Source: Myxococcota bacterium (lineage in GTDB: Bacteria > Myxococcota_A > UBA796 > JAFGLY01). Taken from it: a stretch of DNA of 64,000 bases. The position numbers and the translations under genes were made by a program. A model generated the notes under the pieces. That model did not search any database and had not been told where the DNA came from. It was given only the letters and a program-made list of their open reading frames with translations. The DNA lies in contig JAJRWT010000020.1 in the NCBI GenBank assembly GCA_024276675.1, positions 1 to 64,000 on the forward strand, written 5' to 3'. This document shows positions 17,924-26,950 of the stretch, piece after piece. Position 1 is the first letter of the stretch. The number at the start of each line of letters is the position of its first letter.

Positions 17924-18835
17924 CTACCGGGGGGAAGGTCGAGGCATCTTTGCAGGAATAGTGGAGGATGCCGGCTTCGGAGGTGAATTTGCATCGACTG
18001 CCTGAATGGCGGCTTCGATGGCTTGGGGCAGGGCGGGTTCCTGGAGCAGTAGGTACAGAAGCAGTTCCCTGCGGGCTTCGTGCAGAATTGGAGCGGAGAT
18101 GTCTTCTTCGGATTGTTCGGACCACAGACCACCCAGGTCGAAGGACCCGCGATCCTCGTCGTAGTCCCCCAGGAGCAGCAACGTGGGATCGCCGGCGGAA
18201 AAAGTGGTGCCCACGAGGGCCTTGAAATCACCAGGGGTGGCCGCCATGTCAAGGCTGTGGCGCAGAACGAAGAGGACATCCGGGAACAGGGCTTCCTGGT
18301 GCGAGGTCAGCAGGCGGAGGAACTCTTGTTCTTCGTCCAACAGGGCCCGGACCGACTGGAGCCTGAGCGACAGCAGCTCTTGCAGACGGTTGTCTTGCAG
18401 CCGCTCCTGGAGCAGGGGCACGGCCATGGCCGTGAAGGATGGGTCGTCCAGAGGGGTTCCGGAGCGAAGAGCATCGAAGATGGCATCGTAAGTAGGAACG
18501 AGCTTTGGTTCGAACGAGGCCATGATTTCGGCCTGGGACCGTTCCACCCTTTGCTTGAGAACCATCGCTCTTTCGTGCAGGCGAAGGAGCTGGCGTAGTT
18601 GTAGCTCTTTGAGGTCCAGGTATCGCAGCCAGATGAGGATGCGTGTGCGTTGCTCCGCCAGGCGGACTTCAGGGAGGAATGCTGAATCGTAGAGGAGCTG
18701 GTAGATGGGCGGCGGCGTGGCCTGGTCTGCGATGTCCAGTTGCGAGACGGCTTCCTGCGTGGGAAGAGGGGCGGGTCCCGAGGAACATCCCATCCATAGA
18801 AAGAGAAAGAATGGTGTCAGGAAAAAACCAGTCAC
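17924..18835 (-). CDS. Helical lipoprotein, hypothetical
   Basis: GTG 18835 opens a lipoprotein signal (FFLTPFFLFLWMGCSS, Cys near residue 16). Upstream extensions of this frame have no signal-peptide logic. The mature 285 residues are strongly helical with long charged amphipathic stretches (LRYLDLKELQLRQLLRLHER, AIFDALRSGTPL, LLDEEQEFLRLLTSHQE), faintly reminiscent of Spy/CpxP-type periplasmic proteins. I do not assign a family. It converges with the kinase gene with only 23 bases between, a GC-rich imperfect hairpin (CCCGG...CCGGG) that could serve as a shared terminator. Confidence 0.65.
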   Translation of the reverse strand: MTGFFLTPFFLFLWMGCSSGPAPLPTQEAVSQLDIADQATPPPIYQLLYDSAFLPEVRLAEQRTRILIWLRYLDLKELQLRQLLRLHERAMVLKQRVERSQAEIMASFEPKLVPTYDAIFDALRSGTPLDDPSFTAMAVPLLQERLQDNRLQELLSLRLQSVRALLDEEQEFLRLLTSHQEALFPDVLFVLRHSLDMAATPGDFKALVGTTFSAGDPTLLLLGDYDEDRGSFDLGGLWSEQSEEDISAPILHEARRELLLYLLLQEPALPQAIEAAIQAVDANSPPKPASSTIPAKMPRPSPR

Positions 18836-19113
18836 GACCTGTTCCGTGTGGGCAGGAGAGTCTGACCGCCGGGTTGAAAGATACCAGAAGGCGGCGGAGC
18901 TTTTGCTACATGTTTCAAGCGATTCCTCCCAGGATCCTGCTAGCAGACCGGGAGCCGCGAGGCAAGCCACGTCCCACCAGCTTTCGGGCATGGGAGCGTA
19001 ATCTCCACGAGTTGGCCGGGGTTTCTCCCCAGACGGAGCCCCGCAAGCTATATGGCCCGCTTCATGCTCCTGCATCTTCTACTCGCTTCGCATCACCCTG
19101 CACGGAGGAACTC

Positions 19114-20139
19114 ATGCGTGTGGCTATCTGCGGCTATCCTGGTTCTGGCAAGAGCACCGTCTTCAAGGCCCTGGCCCCAGGAGCCGGGAGCGGCTCAATT
19201 GGCAGCATCAAGGTGCCCGATCCCCGCGTGGACAGGCTGGCCAGGATCTACCGGCCGCGAAAGGTGATCTACGCCGAGATCACTTTTGTCGACCTGGAGA
19301 GCGGCACGGGCCCCAGGGCCGAGGTCTTTTCTTCCAGGGTGGTGCAGGGCATGCGCAACGCGGACCTGCTGGTGCACGTGGTCCGGGCCTTCGACAGCCC
19401 ATATCTTTAGGAAGCACCCGATCCCGCACGGGACCTGGCTCGCTTCTCCGACGAGCTGCTCCTGCTGGACATGAGCATCCTGGAACGGCGTGCCGAACGC
19501 TGGAAAAAGGAATCCCGGAAAGGGATCGAGGTACAGGTCAACGAGCGTTGCCTGGAGCACCTGGGGCAGGGCCTGCCTCTTCGGTCCCTGGCACTGGGGC
19601 AAGATGAACTTGCAACGCTCCAGGGAATCCAACTCCTGTCCTTGACCCCCCTTCTCACTCTATACAACCTGTCGGAGCAGGCCTGGGAGGCCCCTGCCTC
19701 CAAAGAGCTGCGCGCGAGACACCCCACCGGCCGCAACGAGGTCTCCATGGGTATCTGCGCCACCATCGAGGCGGAGCTGGCAGAGATGGAGCCCGACGAA
19801 CAGCAGGAAATGTTGGAGGGATTGGGGCTTTCCGAGCCCGCCCGCGACAGCTTCATCCGAGCCGCCTACGATCTGTTGGAGCTGATTTCCTTCCTGACCT
19901 GCGGCCCTGACGAGTGCCGTGCATGGTCCATAAGGCGGGGTACCAGCGCACGCAGGGCTGCCGGGCGGGTCCATAGCGACATAGAGCGGGGCTTCATCCG
20001 GGCCGAATCCTTCTGGCTCGATGATCTCGAGCAGGCGGGTTCAGAGGCTGCCCTCAAGGCCATGGGAAGGCTGCGCGTCGAGGGCAAGGATCACATCGTG
20101 CAAGACGGTGAGATCCTCAACTTTCGCTTCAACGTGTGA
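19114..20139 (+). pseudogene. ychF: YchF-type P-loop ATPase/GTPase with in-frame TAG
   Basis: ATG 19114 follows a strong GGAGGAA. The N-terminal part has the P-loop GYPGSGKST and FVDLESGTGPRAE. The C-terminal part carries the YchF TGS/DUF933 region (FLTCGPDECRAWSIRRGT, HSDIERGFIRAE, EGKDHIVQDGEILNFRFNV). The two halves are in the same frame but are separated by TAG at 19408-19410, in the segment VVRAFDSPYL-stop-EAPDPARD. Family members read straight through there, and Glu (GAG) is the likely original. If real, the first 98 residues would be released. YchF is a conserved translation/stress-associated ATPase of about 360 residues; this one would be 341 codons. A sequencing error or rare readthrough remains possible. 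Confidence 0.85.
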
Positions 20140-20485
20140 GGCCGAGCGCAGGAGCCCCCACGCACATCGACACGTCAACGTCGAAGCAGCCAGGGGTCGG
20201 GGAACGTACCGCCGATGGTCCATGAAGACCGGCAAGGTCGATTCGGGATGACTCCTCTGGCGCGGAGTTTGCATAAGGACAAGCAGGCAGTTCGCAAGAG
20301 CGTGCTCGTGGCGGTGCGGTTCCGTTTCGGGGGCCTGGAGACTCTTGAAAAGGGAGCACCGGTAACGCCGCGCCGTACCATGGTTGCGATGGTATCTCCC
20401 GCTGCCGTTGTTCTTCTCCAACATGTGAAAGGGCGACCTACACTCGTTCAGGATGCCAGGAATCGGCAAGTAGACAATATTCATT
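20140..20485. other. Intergenic region without recognised features
   Basis: These 346 bases separate the YchF-type gene from the GGDEF/EAL gene. Reading frames on both strands are shadows. The last 40 bases before the ATG are AT-rich (GACAATATTCATTATG) and probably contain the promoter. I could not recognise a tRNA, riboswitch or clear terminator. Confidence 0.35.
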
Positions 20486-23149
20486 ATGTCAAACAATATT
20501 CTTCAAGAAAAACAGTCCATCAGACCTACCCCCTCGCTGGAACAGCAGCTACGACTGTGCAAGAAAAAGCTGAACGCACGTCATGCCATAGCCAACGCCT
20601 TCCTGAAAACCAGGGGAGACGAGGTCTATCCCCTCACGTTGAGCATCCTGCGAGAGCTGCTTCGCAGCCCCCTGGCTTGCCTTGGTTACGAAGTTCAGCG
20701 CAACGAGCAAAGAGGACTCCCGGTGGCCGAGTGCGTGTGGGAGTTGTCCCATCCTTTGAACAAAAGGACCGCACACAGGCAACGGCAGAGCTGGAACAGC
20801 CTCTGGGGAAGGGATCTGCACGAAAAAGAACCCCTGTTGAGCAACACCGGACTGCAAGGCCAGCAAGGCCTGCTTTGTCCACGACGGCTGATTATTGCTC
20901 CGCTCCTTCAAGGGGATCGGGTGCTGGGACAGGTTGCCGTGGCCAACCGGGACAGCGACTATGACGTCGAAGACCTGGAACTGCTGCGGGCTCTTTGCGA
21001 CTCCATTGCGCCTCTTCTCCTGGGCCGGCTGTGGATACATCGGCACTTTTCCAGGTTGGAGAGCACCATCGAGGAACGCACACGCGAGTTGCAGAAGAGC
21101 CTCCTGGCTCTCAAGAGCGCCCAGTCGATAGGGCGCATCGGCAGCGTGGAGCTTGACCTGGTAACCGGAGATCTGCATATGTCCGAAGAGGCTCTGCGCA
21201 TATTCGGGCTCGAAGGAACATCGATTGATCAACTCCCCGATGTCTTCAACGGCCGTGTCCATCCGGACCACAGGGATGACAGGCAGGAAGCGCTGCGCCG
21301 CGCCATCGAGACCGGCGTTCCCGTGGACAAGAGCTTTCCAATCATCCTTCCGGACGGAACCTCGCGTTGGGTCCACGAACGCTGCGAGCTGTTGCCCGGT
21401 CAATCTGGGGAGCACGACCAGATGATCGGAACCTTTCAGGACATCTCGGAGCAGCGCCTGCGCCATGAAAGACTGGCCATGTTCTCGATGGCGGTGGAAC
21501 AATCAGCCTACTGGGCGGTCATCACCGACGCCGAGGGCACCATCATCTACGCCAACCCGGCGGTGTTCCAGCTCTCGGGCTTTTCCGGAGATGAACTCAT
21601 TGGCAAAAAGCCCCACCTCCTTGCCTCGGGTCTGCATCCCCCCGAGTTCTACGAGGAGCTATGGGCCACCATACGCTCTGGCCGGACCTGGCGATCGATC
21701 ATCGAAAACCGGACCAAGACCGGTGATCGCCTGCTTCTGGACATGACCATCCAGCCAATCAAGGACGGGCATGGCAGCATCACCTATTTCGTATCCACCG
21801 CCAGGGACCTGACGGCGGAGCGGGAGTACGAGAACCGTATCCGACATGTTCGTGACCACGACAGTCTCACCGGGCTCATGAACCGTGATGCCTTCGTGGC
21901 GACCCTGGAAAGTGGCTCTACCCCACCTCCGGGAAAGAACTGTGGAACAGCCATCGTGGTGCTGGACCTGGACCGCTTCAAGATGCTGAACGACGTTCTG
22001 GGAAACACTGCCTGTGACGAGATCCTGAAACACTGTGCCTCACGTCTCCAGGCTCTCATCTCTTCAGAAGACCTGCTGGCCCGCCTGGGCTCCGACGAAT
22101 TCGGGATATCGCGGGGGGGCTTCTCCTCGTCTACCGAAGTGGCTGCCTTCGTGGGCGAGAAGCTGTTGAAAGCCATGGCCGAACCCTTCGATATCGACGG
22201 TCGTGAAGTGACCCTGACTGCCAGCGTGGGAATTGCCTGTTTTCCAGATACGTTCGAGTGTCCATCTCGGGTTGTTGAACAGGCCCACCTTGCCCTGGAG
22301 CGGGCCAGGAGCATGGGCGGCAACCGCTACACGTTCTTTGAATCTGGGATGAACAAGCACGTGGCCGAATTCGTGGACACTCTGCACTCCATGCGGGGCG
22401 CCCTGGCCAGGAACGAGTTCGAGGTCCACTACCAGCCCTATATCGATCTTTCCACAGGTAGACCCGCCGGAATGGAGGCCCTGGTCCGTTGGCGAAAACC
22501 AGGTGGTAAGCTCGTGCCTCCCGGCCGCTTCATACCTGTTCTGGAAGAAACCGGCATGATCGGAGAAGTGGGCCAGTGGATCCTCCGGGATGTGGCGCGA
22601 CAGCTTCGCGAATGGATCAACCACGACCTGCCCGTGCTACCCGTCTCCATAAATATTTCTCCCATACAATTCCAGGATCGTGACCTACCGGCCAAGATCC
22701 AGGAGGTTTTGCAGCACCACGAGATTCCAAGCGAACTGGTGGTGCTGGAGATAACCGAAAGCTCGTTCATGGAGGATCTGGACTACACAAAAAAAATCCT
22801 CAACTGTTTCCAGACCAGCGGTTTCAAGATCTCGGTGGATGATTTCGGAACCGGCTACTCTTCGTTGGCCTACTTGAAGAAGCTCCCGGTGGACAACCTG
22901 AAGATCGATATCAGCTTCATCCGCTACATCATGACCGACCCGGACAGCGCCTCCATCGTCACGGCAATAATCCAGATGGCCAGCAGCCTGGGGCTTCGCA
23001 CCATCGCCGAAGGCGTGGAGAACCAGCAGCAGTACGCCGTTCTACGCATCCTGCGCTGCGATTTCGTGCAGGGCTTTCTTTGTGCAAGGCCCATGCCTGC
23101 CCCAGACCTGGCTCGATATCTATCCGCGCAGTTGACAAGCCCCGCTTGA
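20486..23149 (+). CDS. GAF/PAS-GGDEF-EAL cyclic-di-GMP signalling protein
   Basis: The product has 887 residues and no clear membrane segment. Residues about 30-190 look like a GAF domain and are followed by a short coiled coil (LESTIEERTRELQKS). Two PAS domains follow (about 200-320 and 330-445, with EGTIIYANPAVFQLSG and the PAC end). The GGDEF domain (about 455-610) has LTGLMNRDAF but reads GSDEF at the signature, so cyclase activity is uncertain. The EAL domain (about 630-880) keeps EALVRW, NISPIQF, EITESS, DDFGTGYSS, LKID and AEGVE, so phosphodiesterase activity is likely. It stands alone just before the cytochrome island, where a cyclic-dinucleotide riboswitch occurs 14 kb downstream. 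Confidence 0.92.
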   Translation: MSNNILQEKQSIRPTPSLEQQLRLCKKKLNARHAIANAFLKTRGDEVYPLTLSILRELLRSPLACLGYEVQRNEQRGLPVAECVWELSHPLNKRTAHRQRQSWNSLWGRDLHEKEPLLSNTGLQGQQGLLCPRRLIIAPLLQGDRVLGQVAVANRDSDYDVEDLELLRALCDSIAPLLLGRLWIHRHFSRLESTIEERTRELQKSLLALKSAQSIGRIGSVELDLVTGDLHMSEEALRIFGLEGTSIDQLPDVFNGRVHPDHRDDRQEALRRAIETGVPVDKSFPIILPDGTSRWVHERCELLPGQSGEHDQMIGTFQDISEQRLRHERLAMFSMAVEQSAYWAVITDAEGTIIYANPAVFQLSGFSGDELIGKKPHLLASGLHPPEFYEELWATIRSGRTWRSIIENRTKTGDRLLLDMTIQPIKDGHGSITYFVSTARDLTAEREYENRIRHVRDHDSLTGLMNRDAFVATLESGSTPPPGKNCGTAIVVLDLDRFKMLNDVLGNTACDEILKHCASRLQALISSEDLLARLGSDEFGISRGGFSSSTEVAAFVGEKLLKAMAEPFDIDGREVTLTASVGIACFPDTFECPSRVVEQAHLALERARSMGGNRYTFFESGMNKHVAEFVDTLHSMRGALARNEFEVHYQPYIDLSTGRPAGMEALVRWRKPGGKLVPPGRFIPVLEETGMIGEVGQWILRDVARQLREWINHDLPVLPVSINISPIQFQDRDLPAKIQEVLQHHEIPSELVVLEITESSFMEDLDYTKKILNCFQTSGFKISVDDFGTGYSSLAYLKKLPVDNLKIDISFIRYIMTDPDSASIVTAIIQMASSLGLRTIAEGVENQQQYAVLRILRCDFVQGFLCARPMPAPDLARYLSAQLTSPA

Positions 23150-23185
23150 GGTTCGCGATATGCCCCTATAATTGCCGGGCTTCGT

Positions 23186-23375
23186 GCGCCTTGCCAGTTC
23201 CCGTCATGAAAAGGCTCCCATCGCCGGAGCGGCCCATTCCTTCGCCAGGCACGTCCGCGCAACCACTTGAAATAGCGCTGCTATTCCGGCTGGTTACGCG
23301 GACGTGCCTGGCTTGAAAGCGACTCGCTCCTGCTCGGTCCGCTTTTTCAGGACGGGAACTTGCCAGCCAGGCGCC
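23186..23375. repeat. Nested inverted-repeat element (MITE- or hairpin-RNA-like), about 190 bp
   Basis: Outer arms at 23186-23214 and 23342-23375 share TTCCCGTC(A/C)TGAAAA and GCGCC/GGCGC ends on opposite strands. Inner arms, GCCAGGCACGTCCGCG at 23244-23259 and its complement at 23297-23312, extend to AACCA/TGGTT. The whole folds into a long cruciform or hairpin directly after the EAL protein stop. It may be a small non-autonomous element and could also act as a terminator. Confidence 0.75.
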
Positions 23376-23454
23376 TCGATGCCCTCGGTACTACGGGGCT
23401 GTTCTCGCACGCATCCTTGCGGGAACGCAGATTCTGCCAGCAGGCAGCTTGGCG

Positions 23455-23469
23455 TGGCATGACATTTGT
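23455..23469 (+). promoter_or_regulatory. Possible sigma-54 promoter
   Basis: TGGCATGACATTTGT resembles the -24/-12 consensus TGGCACG-N4-TTGC with correct spacing, differing at two positions. It lies about 105 bases upstream of the tetraheme gene. With only one site seen, this is a weak call. Confidence 0.3.
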
Positions 23470-23488
23470 CATTGTTGGCTGTTGTTTC

Positions 23489-23504
23489 TGTGATCTTCAT
23501 CACA
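23489..23504. promoter_or_regulatory. CRP/FNR-family operator
   Basis: TGTGATCTTCATCACA is an exact TGTGA-N6-TCACA palindrome, the classic CRP-type half sites. It lies about 70 bases upstream of the tetraheme cytochrome start and about 30 bases upstream of the AT-rich promoter block, a position compatible with activation. Confidence 0.65.
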
Positions 23505-23530
23505 GGCTGTTTTGGCCATGCTCTTGATTG

Positions 23531-23556
23531 AGTATACTATATTACACTTATGTAGT
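23531..23556 (+). promoter_or_regulatory. AT-rich promoter block with TATGTAGT motif
   Basis: The block starts AGTATACTATATTACAC and ends TTATGTAGT, twenty bases before the likely start codon. A very similar string (TAGTATATTAC-CTATGTAGT) occurs at 47494-47512 upstream of other island genes. It may combine a -10-like element with a regulator site. Confidence 0.45.
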
Positions 23557-23575
23557 ATTCAACGCGAGCTGGTCC

Positions 23576-24211
23576 ATGGTGCACCGACCAAACCTCTTTT
23601 ACCCTTGTCTAATCGTTTTCTCGTGGGCTCTTGCGCCTGGTAATGTCCTGGCGGGTCTGGCGGGGACCGCGCATGACTTCTCCATGCGAGCCTGGAACCC
23701 CGGGGGGGAGTTGTGCAGGCCATGCCATACCCCCCACAACGCAGACACGACCTCCATCGATGACGTGCCACTATGGAACCACGAAACCACAACCTCAACC
23801 TTTACAACGTACGACTCGAGTACTTTTGATGGAACTTCCACCATCACTCAACCCACCGGTTCTTCCCTGGCCTGTCTGAGCTGCCACGACGGCAGCGTGG
23901 CGCTCGATTCCTTCGATGGGGAGACCGGCTGGGCCTATATGGCCATTGGCGATCTGCGTCTTGGTACGGACCTTACGGATGATCATCCCATCTCCTTCGA
24001 GTATTCCACGACCCTGGCCACCGAAGATGGCGAGCTGTTCGACCCGGCCACAACGAGTTCCGGTCTTGGCGACACGATCCAGAACGACCTTCTATTTGGC
24101 GATCTCATGCAGTGTGCTTCGTGCCACGACGTCCACGACGACACCAACTCGCCGTTCTTGCGTATTTCCTCTTCGGGCAGTCAAATCTGCCTGACTTGCC
24201 ATGACAAGTGA
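23576..24211 (+). CDS. Secreted tetraheme c-type cytochrome (paralogue 1)
   Basis: ATG 23576 gives a Sec signal ending near NVLAGLAG; a TTG 48 bases upstream is less likely. Four CXXCH motifs are present: CRPCH, CLSCH, CASCH and CLTCH, the last at the extreme C-terminus (CHDK). Conserved blocks are AGTAHDFS, HTPHNAD, DVPLWNHET, SCHDGSVALDSF, DHPISF and SSGLGDTIQND. It is closely similar to the two cytochromes at 48.8-50.2 kb. Size and heme number are in the class of small extracellular tetraheme cytochromes such as OmcE. Localisation and polymerisation are inference. Confidence 0.93.
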   Translation: MVHRPNLFYPCLIVFSWALAPGNVLAGLAGTAHDFSMRAWNPGGELCRPCHTPHNADTTSIDDVPLWNHETTTSTFTTYDSSTFDGTSTITQPTGSSLACLSCHDGSVALDSFDGETGWAYMAIGDLRLGTDLTDDHPISFEYSTTLATEDGELFDPATTSSGLGDTIQNDLLFGDLMQCASCHDVHDDTNSPFLRISSSGSQICLTCHDK

Positions 24212-24300
24212 ACCTGTTGCCTTGTCTGGAGACGAATCGCAACCGATTTCAGACCTTGACATCTGAACATCTTACAAAAACCAACAGGAGATCCTTGGAA

Positions 24301-25778
24301 ATGTCTGAGAAAACACACCTGACTGCAACCGTTGGCCTTCTTGCGTTACTTTCCCGGGCTCCTCGGCTCTTGCTGCGGATCTCCTGGTTCCTGCCGATTA
24401 CGCCACCATCCAGGACGCCATAGATGCCGCATCCTCCGGCGACACAGTGATCGTTTCCGCCGGGGTCTACGTGGAGCAGATCAACATGGCGGACGGTGTA
24501 GATGTAGTGGCCGATGGGACTGCCTCGGAACGAGAGGACTTCTCCACTGCCGCTGACACCATAATCCAGGTCAGTGCCTGGGGGGGCGGAGGTATTTCTG
24601 CCGGGATCATGGCTGCTGACGACGCCACGCTGGATGGCTTTACCGTGCAGGGACCCGGCGATGGAATGGGTATTCTATGTGCGGTGCCCTTCGTGTTGGC
24701 CGGCACATCGCCCACGATCCAGAACTGTATCGTCCGTGATTTCTTCATCGGCATAGCAACCGGTCCAGCGTCCGAGGCTCTGATTTCCGGCAACCAGATC
24801 TTCGACAACACTGTGGGCATTGGAGCCAGGAGCGGCTCCATGGCCACCATTTCCGGAAACGATGTCCACGACAACAGCACCGTCGGAATAGGGAGCTTCG
24901 GTGGAGCCAGCCTGGTGGACGGCAACTACGTATACGGAAACGGTGTTGGGATCGGAAACCAGGACGGCTCTACGGCAACCATTTCCAACAACTACATAGG
25001 GGTGGATCCGGATGGCCTGGCCGTGGGCAACACCAGCCACGGAGTTGGGGTGATGGATGGAAGCTCCCCCACCATCGAGTACAACGTGATCATGAACAAC
25101 GAGATGAACGGCGTGGGCATCAGGAGCGAATCTGGTGCCACCGTCAGCAACAACGTCATCGCCATGAACCAATGGGCTGGAATCGGAACTTTGGCCAGCG
25201 ATCCCGCCGCATCTCTCGACGCCAATGGCAACCTCGTGTACTCCAATGGCTACGCTGGAATTGCCGCCAACGCCACCAACGGGACCATCAGCAACAACAT
25301 CGTGTTGAGCAACGGCTATGCGGGAATCGCCATCACATCCTCTCCCATCGAAGGCGTCTACAACAACGTGCTGGCATGGAACACCATGGCTGGAATCATC
25401 AATTCCTCGGGGACCGCTTTTCCCATTGAAGGCAACATCGCCTACGAAAACGGCACAGCCGGTATCAAGGACGACAGCTCGGGCTACGATTACAATCTCA
25501 TGTACGGAAACAACGGCACAGAAGGTGAAACCGGTTCCTGGCCGTGGATAATCTACCCCAACTACGGGGGGGGCTGGGTTGGAACGCATGGGATCTACCC
25601 CATTGAAGATCCGCTCTTCAGTGATCCCGATACCTGGGACTTCAGCCTGCAGGCGGGTTCCCCTGCCATTGACGCCGGCAACCCCGACTCCGAATTCAAC
25701 GATACGGATGGCACAGTAAACGACATCGGGGCCTACGGTGGCCCAAACCCCTTCGATGATACGGTGTTGTCTCTTTAG
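24301..25778 (+). pseudogene. Secreted right-handed beta-helix protein with a frameshift in the signal peptide
   Basis: The main frame (from about 24369) encodes VPADYATIQDAIDAASSGDT, the usual entry strand of parallel beta-helix proteins. Many short repeats with NN/GN turns follow (SGNQIFDNTVGIG, ISNNIVLSNGYAGI), and the protein ends AIDAGNPD...DIGAYGGPN. The signal peptide MSEKTHLTATVGLLALL starts at ATG 24301 (AGGAG upstream) but is in a different frame. Its continuation SSALAAD lies in the main frame. One missing base near the CCCGGG at 24353-24358 would rejoin them. As written the gene cannot export its product. Family members bind or cleave polysaccharide or act as surface proteins. Sequencing error is an alternative. 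Confidence 0.8.
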
Positions 25779-25965
25779 TCTGCTGTCACACCTATTTCAG
25801 CCGCCCGCGTGTTACCTGGGAATGGGGCTCCACTCCAGGGCAGTTCGCCGTTTTCCCAATGGACAGCGTTTCAGCCAGCGTCTGGGGTTTCGGACAATCG
25901 CTGGACACAGGATTGGGAGTATTATGTAGGCAGCTTCGATCGAGTTGCATCTCCGGAGGGAACAT

Positions 25966-26931
25966 TTGACCCGCGAAACACCACCCAAGCTCGAACCAGG
26001 TGATTCCTTACGAAGAAGGCAACTTCTGACAAGGCGCAAGTTACTTGAAGACCTCGTACGAACGACCACGTTGGCTCTGGGTGGCTCCTTGCTCTCCGGC
26101 TGTGGGATCTTTTCCGACTGGACCCTACGAGAGCTGACCCAGTCCCACTACCTCAGAATGTCACCCGATGAATTGGAGTCCGTTGTACTCAGGATCGAGG
26201 GAGATGTTTTCAAGCGATACAGGAAACGGCCGGTTGTAAATGTTGAACCGGCCGAGACCGGCGTTCGTTATGTGCAGGCCCTGGACCTCTCGGTCTGTAT
26301 TGGCTGCGGGCGATGTCGTGAAGGCTGCTTCCAGGAAAACAACCAGAGCCGAGATCCATCCATAAAGTGGATCACGATGTTGCACTCCGAAAAACAGGAG
26401 ATTTGGCGGCTCCACGACACACGGGCATTCGAGAACCCCCCGCTGAAGAAAGATGACCATCAATACTACCTCCCGCTTGGCTGCCAGCAATGCGAGAATC
26501 CCAGTTGTGCGAAGGCCTGCCCCGCTCGCGCTACCTGGAAGGAACCCGATGGTATAATCGTAATAGACTACAATTGGTGCATTGGATGCCGCTACTGCCA
26601 GGCGGCCTGTCCCTACGGTGCCCGCAAGTTCAACTGGAGGCAACCCAGCATTCCCTCCAACGATATCAACCCCATGATGCACTACCTGGGAAATCGTCCG
26701 CGGATGATGGGTGTGGTAGAAAAATGCACCTTCTGCATACAGCGAGTCAGAGCGGGAATCGAACCGGCCTGTGTGGCCGTATGCCCCGTCAGAGCCCGTA
26801 AGTTCGGAGATCTCAACGATCCCACGTCCGAAGTCCATTTCATCGTCAACGAGGTCAGAACCATCAAGCTGAAAGAGGATCTTGGAACCAAACCTCGTTT
26901 CTACTATTACTTCTCGGCCGGTCTCACCTAG
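25966..26931 (+). CDS. 4Fe-4S ferredoxin-type subunit (DmsB/HybA/NrfC-like), probably exported by Tat
   Basis: The start is TTG 25966 after GGAGGG. The N-terminus has TRRKLLEDL followed by a hydrophobic stretch ending in SGC, resembling a Tat signal with a lipobox. Four cluster motifs follow: CIGCGRCREGC, CQQCENPSCAKAC, CIGCRYCQAAC and CTFCIQ...CVAVC, enough for four [4Fe-4S] clusters as in DmsB/NrfC. The subunit would wire a membrane quinone site to the octaheme protein encoded next. The following octaheme and NrfD-type genes run in the same direction with short gaps, forming one module. Confidence 0.92.
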   Translation: MTRETPPKLEPGDSLRRRQLLTRRKLLEDLVRTTTLALGGSLLSGCGIFSDWTLRELTQSHYLRMSPDELESVVLRIEGDVFKRYRKRPVVNVEPAETGVRYVQALDLSVCIGCGRCREGCFQENNQSRDPSIKWITMLHSEKQEIWRLHDTRAFENPPLKKDDHQYYLPLGCQQCENPSCAKACPARATWKEPDGIIVIDYNWCIGCRYCQAACPYGARKFNWRQPSIPSNDINPMMHYLGNRPRMMGVVEKCTFCIQRVRAGIEPACVAVCPVRARKFGDLNDPTSEVHFIVNEVRTIKLKEDLGTKPRFYYYFSAGLT

Positions 26932-26950
26932 GACATAGGGAGCGCCCCCC

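Larger units (their letters stand above)
23150..23575. other. Intergenic region with nested hairpin element and cytochrome promoter
   Basis: Left to right this stretch contains a 190-base nested inverted repeat (23186-23375), a sigma-54-like sequence (23455-23469), a CRP/FNR-type palindrome (23489-23504) and an AT-rich promoter block with the TATGTAGT motif (23531-23556). There is no protein-coding frame of its own. It is the first regulatory region of the cytochrome island. Confidence 0.7.

Noticed and set aside
20275..20335. tRNA-like stretch in the gap before the GGDEF/EAL gene
   Set aside because: No cloverleaf with a plausible anticodon arm and T-loop could be built. No GTTCGAATC-type T-loop was found anywhere in the window.
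24208..24423. Separate 71-codon gene upstream of the beta-helix gene
   Set aside because: Its second half is the frameshifted signal peptide of the beta-helix protein, so it is treated as part of that broken gene.
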